Shown: positions 32,795 to 42,560 of the stretch, piece by piece | Layout: every line of letters starts with the position of its first letter | Position numbering within the stretch: position 1 is the stretch's first letter | Source of the DNA: Phascolarctos cinereus | Taxonomy: Eukaryota > Chordata > Mammalia > Diprotodontia > Phascolarctidae | Reading direction: 5' to 3' | Length of the DNA stretch: 64,000 nt | Assembly (NCBI RefSeq): GCF_002099425.1 | Contig: NW_018344226.1 | Coordinates: 1,426,001-1,490,000, forward strand | Notes under the pieces: model-generated | What the model saw: the letters and a program-made list of their open reading frames with translations, nothing else | Told to the model about the DNA's origin: nothing | Databases searched by the model: none | Position numbers and translations under genes: made by a program

Positions 32795-32930
32795 AAAGAT
32801 GAAAAGGCAGATTAGAACTAGATTTCAAGTGCCTTGAATATCAGGCTAATTAAATTGTATTTTATTCAGTAGGCAGTAAATAGGGAGTTACTGAAGGATC
32901 TTAAGCAGAGGAGTAACATGACTACAATGG
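32795..32930 (-). mobile_element. L2 LINE fragment
   Basis: 'aagtgccttgaatatcaggctaat' and 'gtaaatagggagttactgaaggatcttaagcagaggagtaacatgac' match the reverse L2 segment after RT. Confidence 0.75.
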
Positions 32931-33128
32931 AAAGAACACTGGCACTAGCCCGAGTCAGTCAATAAACATTTAATAAGCATCTGCTAAGGACCCAGGTACA
33001 AACCCTACCTTTGACAGTCATTACCTGGATAACCTCGGGCAACTGAATACTCTTTTTGGGACTTAGCTTTTCCACCTGTAAAATGGGCAAATTGGACTAG
33101 AAGCTCTCCAGATCTCTAGATCTACGAC
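32931..33128 (+). mobile_element. THER2 SINE with inserted L2/MIR end piece
   Basis: SINE core 'cattacctggataacctcgggcaac' and L3-type tail 'gcaaattggactagaagctctccagatctctagatct'. Near 32958-32998 a fragment 'aataaacatttaataagcatctgctaag' interrupts the 5' part. Confidence 0.7.
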
Positions 33129-33149
33129 CTTTTTTTTTTTTATTATACC

Positions 33150-33310
33150 TACATATAATGAAATACCTGGGCATTGGTATTAAGGAAAGTCTAGGGAGAA
33201 GGAACAGGGAAAGGAAGACCAGTTAAAACTGGTGCTTTTAATGATAATCCAGATAAACAGTGCAGGCATCAGGAGTGGAGAAGAGGGAGAGAGATGCTAG
33301 GGGTAGTGCC
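33150..33310 (-). mobile_element. L2 LINE fragment, weak
   Basis: 'aagaccagttaaaactggtgcttttaatgataatccagat' resembles the reverse of the L2 LDYCN region. Confidence 0.45.
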
Positions 33311-33889
33311 CAGGTGAAATCTGCTGGCTTCCCTCACTCCTCTTAAGAGATAAAACTTTGATGAATCTAGGACCTGGGACTCTAATACAGTGATTTCAGA
33401 CTTCTTGGAGACTAGCTTAAACTGCAATTAGTTCACAATAATTAGTAAGAAACAAATGTTTCTTAAGAAAGCATCCATTCACTTAAAATGATTTTTAATT
33501 TTATAATGACTGGTATATAATTATAGCAGAACAGAGCTATTTAGTAAGAAAAAAATAACATCAAAGAGAAGCTCATTTAGTGTTTATTTGCTCTAGGGTT
33601 CTAATTACTTCAAAAACTACCAACCCTACTTATATGATTACTAGCAGAATTTAAGAGCAGCTTTGAGGAAAGCTGAGCCAATCATTTCTCAGCTCCATTA
33701 ACATGAGAGTCTATAAATATCAGGGGCCTCTAGATACTGGCAAAGGAATTTATATTTTATTCAGCAGGCACTAAGTAGAGAGCCACTGAAGGTGTTTGAG
33801 CAGGAAAGTGATATGACTACTCTATAAATAGCCCTGGTTCTGGAATCAGATCCTTCATTCCTATACTTTTCCATTCTAGCACCAGTTCA
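33311..33889. other. Mostly unassigned; short L2 piece
   Basis: 33745-33830 ('aatttatattttattcagcaggcactaagtagagagccactgaagg') is L2 on the minus strand, paralogous to 32855-32905. The rest has no recognised repeat. Confidence 0.5.
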
Positions 33890-35080
33890 TGTCTTTTGTG
33901 ATAGAAATATTAAAAATAAATATGCCTTGTGGGTCATTAAAAGAAAAAGATGGGACAATATGGCAATATTGGTTGAGGAAGGTCTAAAAATAATAGCCAA
34001 TACAATGTTTTTTAATTATAAAGCACTCAATTCACTATATAAATGGACAAATGATATGAAAGATTTTGAAGCAAGAATGGTAAGCTATAAATGACCACAT
34101 TAGATCATGCTTCAAATCACCAATGATAACAAATGAAAACTAAAGCAACTCTGAAGTTTTACCTAATACTTAATAAAAGTTGTAAATACGACGAAAAATG
34201 GAAACAGACTATGCTGGAGGGGTTGTCTCAAAGGCCATATTGATGGAAATATGAATTGGTCCAATACTTCTAGAAAACAACTTGCTATTTTGCGAGAAAA
34301 GTTGCAAACCTTTGACCCAGTGACCCCATTAGTGGAAACACAGTCCAAGGAGGTTACAGAGACAGAAAGGTCCAACAGATACCAAAATATTCAAAGCTCC
34401 TTCTGTGGTATCAAAGCACTAGAATCAAAGTATGTGGCACAGTAGATAAAATGTTGGATTGGGAATCAGAAGACTCCAGTTTGACTCCTGCCTCAGATAC
34501 CTAGTTGTGTAACATACCAAATCTTTTCTACTTAAACTACTTTTCAACCTAAACGTAAGTTGGTCTTTTCCAGCCTCAGTTCCTTCATCTGTAAAGTAGG
34601 GATAATAAATAATAGCACTAGGGTTGTGAGGATCAAATGAGAAAACATATATAAATTGCTCAGTATACTATTAAGCTCTATATAAATGCCCCTCTTACAT
34701 GTGAATGTAAATGTAATGGAATATTATTGTGCAGAAAGAAATGATAAATACAAAGAATTCAGAGAACTATGGGAAGATTTATATGAACTGATACAGAGTG
34801 AGGTAGGCAGATCCCAAAGAACAGTATTCCCAATGGCTTTAATCATGTCAACTAAAAGAGTTGTAAAAAGAAGTCTAAGCAACCGTAAATCAATCTTATT
34901 CCCAGACAACAGATAGTAAAATATACTTCCCTCCCCTTGGCATAGAGATATGTGGACTATGGGGACAGAATGTTGTATGTACTTTCAGTCAACGTGTCAA
35001 TTTTTTGCTTACTTGTTTAACATTTTGTGGGAGTATAAATAAGAGTTTAATTTTGGGAGGATGGGACAACTGTGATCACC
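33890..35080 (+). mobile_element. L1 3' end, split by a MIR SINE
   Basis: 'ttcactatataaatggacaaatgatatgaaag', 'acaaatgaaaactaaagcaactctgaagttttacct', 'atgctggaggggttgt' and 'aacctttgacccagtgaccccattagtgg' follow the L1 ORF2 end/3' UTR. After the SINE: 'taatggaatattattgtgcagaaag' and 'tgaactgatacagagtgagg'. Several small deletions. Confidence 0.88.
34428..34695 (+). mobile_element. MIR SINE nested in L1
   Basis: 'gtatgtggcacagtagataaaatgttgg', 'cctcagatacctagttgtgtaac', 'cttcatctgtaaagtagggataataa', 'gggttgtgaggatcaaatgag', 'ctctatataaatgcc'. It has extra sequence in the core near 34525-34570. Confidence 0.9.
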
Positions 35081-35289
35081 TTCAATATAAAAAAAAGTTC
35101 AACACATTTTATTCCTAATCAAAACTTCCATTATAACCTGAAGGCAAGAGATGCAGTTACAAAACAACTTGTCCCTAGGATGCAGAGACACGTCTTAGTG
35201 GCATCGGATATTTATGGTGCCTTCACCCTCACCCACTGTGTTGCTTACCGCTTGTTCTAAATAAAACATTTTTCTAGAAAAATTAGAAA

Positions 35290-35650
35290 AAAATTACAAA
35301 ACACTTGATACATGACATCAACTGATCATCACAACAACTTGCGAATTATTAGGTAGTGGAAGTCTTATCAACCTCATTTTATGGAGGTGGAAACTGAGCA
35401 AGGGTATGAAACAAATAAATCACATAATTTTTCTGGACCACATTACAAAATGTGGGGGTGGTCTAGATGATCTTTAAGATCTCTTCCTCAGAGACCTTGA
35501 AGGATGGCAGGGAGTAGTAGAATGAGTAATCAATAGGCTTGGAGGCAGAGGAGATCTGGATTTAAATCTAGGCCCTAATATTTAAAAGTCATATGGCCTT
35601 AGGCAAGTTGCTTAATCTCAGTAAGTCTCAATTCCCTCATCTATTAGTAT
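35290..35650. mobile_element. MIR fragment (minus), L3-like tail and MIR (plus)
   Basis: 35290-35420 resembles a MIR complement ('gatcatcacaacaacttgcgaatt', 'ggaggtggaaactgag'). 35455-35490 reads as an L3-type tail on plus ('gtggtctagatgatctttaagatctctt'). 35510-35650 is MIR plus ('tggccttaggcaagttgctta'). Confidence 0.65.
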
Positions 35651-35724
35651 GTATTTTGGGAGGATGGAGGGGTGAGGGAGGAAAGAATAATAATATCTAT
35701 GGTATTTTGGTGGATAAAAATGGG

Positions 35725-36010
35725 CTTCTCTGTTAAGAAGTGCTAGGTTTAGGTCCCACGTCTGATACATAGTGACTGTGTGATCCTGAGCAAGTCACTT
35801 AACCTCTTAGTACCCCAAACCACTTTCTAGGTCTGTACCTTAGAGAACAATTATCAGTCTGCATTTGTACAGCAAGTTTCCTCACTGAGAGTTCCCTCCA
35901 TGAATGAAATCATCAATCTGAGAGCAATACCTGTTGTATCTACAAGAGGGCTGTTGTGAGGATATTTTGCCTGTCTTAAAGCCCTCTATGAATGCAACAA
36001 ATACTATTAT
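35725..36010 (+). mobile_element. CORE-SINE with alternative hairpin tail, plus MIR 3' end
   Basis: Core 'tgactgtgtgatcctgagcaagtcacttaacctctta', then the alternative tail 'gtctgcatttgtacagcaagtttcctcactgagagttccctccatgaatgaaatcatc'. A MIR end follows at 35930-36010 ('agggctgttgtgaggatatt'). Confidence 0.75.
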
Positions 36011-37179
36011 TCCAACTCTAACCCTATGATCCTTCATCTAAGTAGCCTAGAACTCAAACCCTGGTCTTTGGACTCCCCAGCAAGTGCTTTGCGAAGGCTC
36101 CCTTATTGTCTTTCTCCAACCAAGGGGGCATCATTTTGTCAAACAACTCCAAGAAGCACTGACTGGTGGCTTCAGTGTGATTTCATTCCATTTTGGAGAC
36201 GCACATTCTTCAATTCATCTTCTCCCCCTATAGTTAAGATTTATATACTTTATTAATCACCTGGTGACAGTCGCCACAGTGGTTTCATTTAGCAGAGTAA
36301 GCCAGCCAAACCTCGTCAAGACTTCTGAGGATTTTACAGGGCAAACTTTGGCGTCCTGGCAATTCCGATCGCTCTCACCTAGATGAGATTTTCCAGGGCT
36401 ATCCATCTTGGGCCTTGTCTAATAAATCACATCTTCCCCCTGCTCTTTCCCTAATTGATAGGTTGAAAAAGAGATACCACTAGATCATGTTAATGTCCCC
36501 TTAAAACGGCAGTGAGATAGAGCTTCTCTGGCAACAGCATCTCAAAATGGCAGGCAGTTAAACATTTTTCCTTCCAGATGCTTTCTGAGCAATAGGAATG
36601 AGTGGGATTGCACCATGTGGCTGACAGGCACGTATACTCCAAAGTGTTTCAATTGTCCGTGATCACTTTTCCATGCATTTGTCTGCTGCATGTTTAGAAG
36701 CACAGGCTATGGAGGGAGGAGCCATTAATGTGATCCTGTCTCCTCAGGTAGGAGATCAGCAGTCGGAAATTCTAGTTAGCATGACCGTGAGTATGTATAG
36801 TAATGACTGATTTGCAGTCTTGGTTGGGCTGTATCTCCCTGTGCATGGTTATTACTTCTGTGATACTTAACCACTTACAATACTTTCCTGGGAAATGCAT
36901 GATTGATTTCCCTAAACTCCTAAATGGGCACGATTTTGTACTTATTGCAAACCAAGATAGTTATCAAATGGTATTTTTTTAAAGTGGCATGAGATACAAA
37001 GACTGCAGGACTAGATGCTATCTGTAGTTGGTAATGACAAAGTAGACAAAACTGCTTATGTTACATTACTTACATTATGTTGTGTTATTCATATTATATA
37101 TTATGTTATATATTATGTATTATGTTATGTTATTTATATTATGTTAATTAACATAATTATCCAGTCACAGGAAAATATG
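36011..37179. other. Repeat-poor block; candidate conserved noncoding sequence
   Basis: Except for a short MIR-like piece at 36040-36105, about 36110-36960 shows no repeat. It has complex composition and scattered CpGs ('ttccgatcgctctc', 'gtgatcacttttccatgcatttgtc', 'gaaatgcatgattg'). 37040-37160 is AT-rich (TATGT/TATTA)n simple sequence. No exon could be supported. Confidence 0.4.
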
Positions 37180-37378
37180 GTCACAGATCTACGGCTGTAA
37201 GAGATGTTGGAGCGCATCTGGTCTAGTCCCTTCATTTTACAGTTGACACAACTGAGGCGTAGAGATAGTCAAATGATTTATTCATGGTCACATAGGGAAG
37301 AAGAGGCAAAGCCAGGATTTGATCCTGGGTACTCTGACTCCAAATTGGGCCCCCTTTGTATTGTGCTACATTGTCTTC
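37180..37378 (-). mobile_element. THER2 SINE
   Basis: 'gttggagcgcatctggtctagtcccttcattttacag', 'acaactgaggcgtagagat', 'tggtcacatagg', 'gatttgatcctgggtactctgactcc'. Confidence 0.85.
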
Positions 37379-37529
37379 TATCACACCTCTTCATTAAATC
37401 ACACTTTTTTTTTTGAGATTAGGGTTCAGGAACAATTTTCACATAGAGTCAAATATGAAAAGTTAGTTGACTTTTCACTTTGTAAGCCTTCACCCAATAT
37501 ATCAGTTAACTGGCTCATCAGTGAATAGG

Positions 37530-37712
37530 CTCACAGATTCTATACCTGGAAAGGTTTCAGAGATTATTTAGTCCCAAACTCCCAAGGAAACTGAGGCCCA
37601 GAAAATTTAAATAACATGCTCAAGGTCACACATGTATGTATTAAATATCAGAGTTGAGATTTCAAACCAAACATTTCCTCATTCTAAATCCAATGATTCT
37701 TCCACTAGAACA
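37530..37712 (-). mobile_element. THER2 SINE
   Basis: 'gctcacagattctatacctggaaaggtttcagagattat', 'gaaactgaggcccagaaaat', 'caaggtcacacatg'. Near-neighbour of the 37.2-kb copy, same orientation. Confidence 0.85.
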
Positions 37713-37859
37713 AATAAATCTAAGTACCAGTCTCAAATGGTACCAAGCGTGGAGGCTGAAAAGGGAGTGCCCCTAGGGAGGTACTTCTGATTGGAAGACG
37801 GAGAGCTAGTACTTCCTAGTACTTCCATTTAAGGAGGTTGCCCAGGCCTGCCATTTCTT

Positions 37860-38075
37860 CATGTCCCACCCAGCTTCCCTTCTCTAGTCTTCTCTGCTAA
37901 AGGGACCTTTCCTCCTTCCCCCTTTTTAGCTCCTCTTTGTATGGTGTCTTTCCCCATTAGAATGTAATCTTATGGAGGACAGACATTGTATTTTGCCTTT
38001 CTCCAGCATTTAGCACACCGTCTGTCACATAGTAGATGCTTCAGAAGTGTTTACTGCCTGACTGACTGACTAGAA
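37860..38075 (+). mobile_element. L2 LINE 3' end
   Basis: 'ttccccattagaatgtaatcttatggaggacag', 'gcctttctccagcatttagcac', 'cacatagtagatgcttcagaagtgtttactgcctgactgactgac'. Confidence 0.9.
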
Positions 38076-38469
38076 ACCTAGGAAAAGGGTAGCACAGGAT
38101 TTCTTACTCTATTGTGGCACATAACACTAATCAATCCTGCCCTATTTCTCAAAGGGATCCAGTCTTACTAGAGATTATAGTTCATTGGTCTTCTACCTGG
38201 TTTCTTCAGTAAGCCTGCTACTCAAGAAATTCCTTGCCAAACTAGCACGACTTGATTATTTCAAAGGGAAAAAATGGGTATGGGAAACCATAGTGATATT
38301 TTAACAGTTTTGTAGAACACATGCATACTTATAAACCCCTAAATTGGACAACAGCCAACATCCCATAAAGGCAACATGGTTAAGATCAGTGAGGTCAAAC
38401 TCAAATAGAAACAGGGCCACTAAACCCATACATAAGAATCCTTGAGGGCTTTATATTGACTTAGAAAAC
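38076..38469. other. Unassigned DNA
   Basis: No feature recognised. Confidence 0.4.
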
Positions 38470-38483
38470 CACATATTAACATT

Positions 38484-38714
38484 GTTATTGTTATTCAGTC
38501 ATTTCAGCCATGTCCAACTCTTCATGACCCCATTTGGGGTTTTCTTGGCAACGATACTGCAGTGGTTTGCCAATTCATTCTCCTGTTCATTTTACAGATG
38601 AGGAAACTGAAGCAAACAGGGTTAAGTGACTTGCCCAGGGTCATACAGCTAGCAAGTGTCTAAGGCCAATTTGTACTTGTCTTCCTGACTCCAGGCGCCA
38701 AGCTCTAGTTGTCG
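38484..38714 (-). mobile_element. MAR1 SINE with perfect TSD
   Basis: 'gttattcagtcatttcagccatgtccaactcttcatgaccccatttgggg' (RTE-like tail complement), 'gatgaggaaactgaagcaaacagggttaagtgacttgccc', ending near 'gctctagttgtcg'. A perfect 14-bp TSD, cacatattaacatt, is at 38470-38483 and 38715-38728. Confidence 0.97.
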
Positions 38715-38893
38715 CACATATTAACATTATCTATGTTCTACTGTATTTGTACTTATTTATTAAATATCTCCCAATTATATGTTAATCTAGTTCGGCCCTT
38801 CATGGGAGTATTTCTTCTACCGTGGGGTGGGGTGAGGGCACATGTTTGACAGCTCCGGTTAAGAGTACAGACAGCTGCCTAGAGCTGCTTTTA

Positions 38894-39007
38894 TTTTTTT
38901 ATTTTTATTTTTTGGAGGCTAGTAAGCATGTTATGCCACATTTGAACTCAGGTCCTCCTGACTCCAGGCCTGGAGCTCTATTCACTGCTCCACCTAGCTT
39001 CCCAGAA
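38894..39007 (-). mobile_element. WSINE/SINE1-type SINE, nested
   Basis: T-rich tail complement, 'ggaggctagtaagcatgttatgcc', 'catttgaactcaggtcctcctgactccagg', ending 'ccacctagcttccc'. TSD agctgctttta at 38883-38893 and 39008-39018. Internal deletion in the core. Confidence 0.93.
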
Positions 39008-39109
39008 AGCTGCTTTTAGAACTAAGTAGATTTAGGTTTGATTCTTGTCTCTGACATATAATATTCATATGATCCTGGGTGAACAACCTAACCTGTCAGT
39101 GTTCTAGAG

Positions 39110-39381
39110 CAGCACTTCCATGGTCGCAAAAAGTTGGCAACAGTAAAGGGATTCTGAATGAATGATGACCAAAAGTTAATTAAAAACCAAACTTGTAATG
39201 AATCCGAGGTGTTTCTGGCAGCACTTTCCCATATTGCATGGTGCACCTTCACTGCAGGCTTAGTTCTGAACACAAAGCATGTGCATTTTGCGTTGCTAAT
39301 GCCCTTAGGCCATGCAACTGCCAAGGAACACTGCCAAAACACGAAAAGAGGTTGCAAGTGGAAAAAGTTTAGGAAGCCCTG
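39110..39381. mobile_element. hAT-Charlie-type nonautonomous transposon, 272 bp
   Basis: The termini are imperfect inverted repeats: the left reads cagcacttcc, and the right, on the complement, cagggcttcctaaac. The 8-bp flanks ttctagag and ctctagac share TCTAGA, the target consensus known for Charlie elements. The second end carries 'ggttgcaagtggaaaaagttt', as in other hAT ends. There is no transposase. The frames over it (minus 39525-39088) cross its borders and are not genes. Confidence 0.88.
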
Positions 39382-39494
39382 CTCTAGACAGCTCCCTAAG
39401 ACTCTAAGTTGAAGAGAACATGTTGATTTGCAATGGGAGAGCAAGGACCTCATACCCATACCAATAAAATCATTGGTTCGATCCTTATCTAATA

Positions 39495-39858
39495 AAGTAG
39501 TATCATGGTGTTGCAGAAAGACCACTGACTAGATGTGCAGTCAGGAAACCCGAGGTCTAATGTCAGCTTTGATACTAATTGGCTGGATGGCCTTGGCAGA
39601 GTCATTCAGAGGCTACTAGGTGGTGCAGTACATAGAGCATCAGAAGACCTGGGTTCAAATCTGACCTCAGACACACAAACTATGGGACCGTGGCCAAATC
39701 ACTGGACCACTGTTTGCCTCAGTTCCCCTATCTGTAAAATGGGGATAATAATGGCACCTACTTCCAAGGGTTGTTGTGAGGATCAAAATGAGATAATAAT
39801 TGTAAAGTGCTTAGCACAATACCTGGCATACAGTAGGTTCTAATAAAATATTAGCTAT

Positions 39859-39870
<12 letters not shown>
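39495..39870 (+). mobile_element. MIR-like 5' fragment and complete THER1 SINE
   Basis: 39495-39607 is a SINE 5' half ('tgatactaattggctggatggccttgg'). 39612-39870 is a full THER1: 'ggctactaggtggtgcagtacatagagc', 'ctatctgtaaaatggggataataatgg', 'gcttagcacaatacctggcatacagtaggttctaataaaa'. Confidence 0.92.
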
Positions 39871-39891
<21 letters not shown>

Positions 39892-39912
39892 TATTATTAT
39901 TGTTATTATTGG
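39861..39912. repeat. (TAA)n/(TTA)n microsatellite
   Basis: The THER1 tail has expanded into (ATA)n, then switches to (ATT)n, making a self-complementary AT-rich hairpin-prone tract. Confidence 0.95.
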
Positions 39913-41065
39913 GCCACAATTTTACTCTCTGTTTAATGTAGGGTTTATACTTGATTGTCTTTGAGGTTCTTTGTACCTCTCACATTCAACAAATAAATTC
40001 TTTCAAAGATGAAAACTGTTTCATTCCTCTACTGGTTATCATTGGACTTTCAAGTTGGAACAGTTTCTCTTTACTGAAAGCAAAACTTTAAGGTACGTTT
40101 AGAGTCAACTTTACCTATATCGGTAGGAAGCATTTTAACCAAACCTCAGTTTGCTAGGCTTATTCATTGCTTCACTGGACTCATTGTTTTAATAAGTAGC
40201 TTAATTGAAATGCTGGCATTAATCTATTTGAATTTAATTGTGTACAGTTCCTAATACAAAGGAAATCTTGATTTTACAGGGGTGAATATCATACTTTCTA
40301 TCTGTGTCAAAGTTATTTATTCCCCTGTCTGGGACACTAACATGGTCTGATTTTTTAGATAAAAATAAAAAACGGACAAAGCTCTATCACTATGTTGTTT
40401 AGAATGTGTGAAATGAAAGAAAAAAAAAGTCTGCATGCAAACTGAGATACCCCATGGATCTGGGAGATGGAAATGAAAGCCAGAAAAATTCCTTTGGTCG
40501 GTAATTTGGCTCAGTATCTTAGATACTGCTATTCTACTAGTTCTTTTCTGAAGCAAGTCTTTCCTATAGTGGGGGACATTCAGGAAGTAGAAAACAAGAG
40601 TGACATGGAAAATCACTTACTAATCATACACCCTTGGGGATGGAAAACAGAATTCCCCTTATGGTCTAATTATGCTCTGCTGTCTTTAAATGAAACCAAA
40701 TCAGGCAAGTTTCCAGTCGCTGCTTGATGTCTCAGAGTCCTTATTTCCCTATGTCCACAGTTGTGATGGGAATATTTACTAACTTCCTGGCATTTTCCTC
40801 ACATCAGAGGTTGCCATTTTATTTCCAGAAAAATCATGGTGTCCATTATTTTTATCAATGACCCATACGATTTTCTTAACAGGAGGAATAAAAGACACAT
40901 GGACACACACAAAATATTTACGTGATTGTCTCTTTTTCTTGTCTGGAAACCAGACTTCTAAGGTTGCTATCAATAGCATTAGGTCAGTATAAAGCAACAG
41001 ACAATCAGTCTGCTAAGTTTCTAGGCACAGAGCCATAGATTAGTAATGGTTCTGTCCTATGAAGG
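39913..41065. other. Repeat-poor block; candidate conserved noncoding sequence
   Basis: No repeat recognised. 40110-40320 ('gcttattcattgcttcactgg', 'aataagtagcttaattgaaatg') and 40760-41010 look like complex unique sequence, the kind often conserved near developmental genes. This is inference from appearance only. Confidence 0.35.
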
Positions 41066-42560
41066 TCACTTGTATACTCTATAAAACAGGCATGGATAGG
41101 TGCCCTGAATATAAAAGGTCACATTGTTAAAAAATAAAAAAATAGAAGATGATAGGAGGAGGTACTTTTCACAACTACGACTAAAAGGGAAATTCTTAGC
41201 CAAACAAAGTATAGAGGTGATTCTAAAATATAACAGAATTCGTTTACAATGAAAATGATTTTGCTTAATGAAATCAATGTAGCTAGAATAAGAAGAGAAA
41301 TTGTTGAGTGGGAAACAATTTAGCATCAAATACCTCTGCACAATTATGCTATCCAAGATATGGAGGAACTTTATATGAATAAATAAGACCAAGAATCATT
41401 CCCTAATAGGTGAGTGGTCAAAGGATAAGAACAACATTTTTTAAAAAATCACAAATTATCAACAATTATATGAAAGATTGCTTCAGATTATGAGTAATAC
41501 GAAAAAAGGAAACTAAAAGAACTCTGAAGTTCTATTTTTCACTTTTCAAAGTGGAAAAGATTACAAAAGACAGAAAGAGTCAATAATGGATGGGCCATGG
41601 AAAGAGAGGTACACGAAGACACTGTTGGTAGAGCTGTAAAATTGGTACAATCATTCTAAAAAAATAGTTTGAAATTTTGTAAAAAAAAAAAGTTACAGAA
41701 TTCTTTATAGGCCCAGGGCTCCTACTATTGGGTATGCACACCAAGAAAAAAGGTAAAAACAAGAAAGAATGGCTTCAAAGCATTTCGTACTAGCAAAAAC
41801 AGCAAAACTGAGAACACGGTGGGGGCCCAACGATTGGGGAATGGCTGAATAAGCCATTAAGCATATAAAAAGAATACTGTTTCTTTGTTGTTTAGTCATT
41901 TCAGATGTGTCGGACTCTTTGTGACCCCTTTTGGGGGTTTTCTTGCCATCTCCTCCAGTTCACTCTACAGATGAGGAAACTGAGGGAAACAGGGTTAAAT
42001 GATCTGAGGCTGGGTTTGAATTCAGATCTCCCTGACTCCAGGCCCAGTTCTCTATCCACCGCACCACCCAGATGTCCTACTATTTCACTCTTAAGTAATG
42101 AAAAACATGTGGAATTCAGAGAAACACAGAAAGACATGTATGAACTGATATAAAGTGAAGAAAGTAGAACCAGGAGAACAATATGCATTATAATGATGAT
42201 AATGTAAATAAAAACAACATTAAAAGACTGAATAACTGGTTGTAATGTTCAAGGTAGGGTCTGGAGAATAGATGATGAAACATCTCTCTCTTTTCAACAG
42301 AGGCATGGCAGTAGTAGGTGAGTTACGGGTGTAGAATCTGGCATATTCTATTAAATAAGGTTGTTATGTCAATTGGTTTTGCTTAAGTGTGTGTGAGCGC
42401 ATAAAGGAGGCATTAGAGGGAGCTCAATGGCAGTGGGGGCAGATATGTAGAGAAATGACTGGTGTAACAACTAAAGAAATTCATAAGAGTTTTTTGAAGA
42501 TGCAAACATATCTCTCCTTCATTTGTGCCTCCACCTGAGTGTCTATAAAAGAAGGAAAAT
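41066..42560 (+). mobile_element. L1 3' region, split by MAR1
   Basis: 'tgagtggtcaaaggataagaac', 'ggaaactaaaagaactctgaag', 'gacactgttggtagagctgtaaaattggtacaatcattct', 'gattggggaatggctgaataag' are in L1 ORF2-end/3' UTR order. After the SINE: 'gaactgatataaagtgaagaaagtagaaccaggagaac' and the distal UTR. Confidence 0.9.
41887..42079 (-). mobile_element. MAR1 SINE nested in L1
   Basis: 'ttgtttagtcatttcagatgtgtcggactctttgtgacccctttt' (well kept RTE-like tail), 'gatgaggaaactgagggaaacaggg', 'tgactccaggcccag', ending 'ccacccagatgtcc'. Part of the core ('gtcacacagctag' block) is deleted. Confidence 0.95.

Larger units (their letters stand above)
38858..39490 (+). mobile_element. Alternative-tail CORE-SINE interrupted twice
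   Basis: Three pieces read on from each other: 38858-38893 (5' part), 39019-39109 ('gatttaggtttgattcttgtctctgacat', 'tgatcctgggtgaacaacctaacctgtcag') and 39390-39490 ('cagctccctaagactctaagttg', then tail 'ttgatttgcaatgggagagcaagg...ataccaataaaatcat'). The gaps hold a WSINE and a hAT element. Confidence 0.85.

Noticed and set aside
33195-33230. Small palindrome accagttaaaactggt
   Set aside because: Only 7-bp arms, and it falls in a weak L2 fragment. Expected by chance in 64 kb.
39088-39525. 145-codon open frame on the minus strand
   Set aside because: It crosses both borders of a hAT MITE and its SINE host, so it cannot be one ancestral coding unit.
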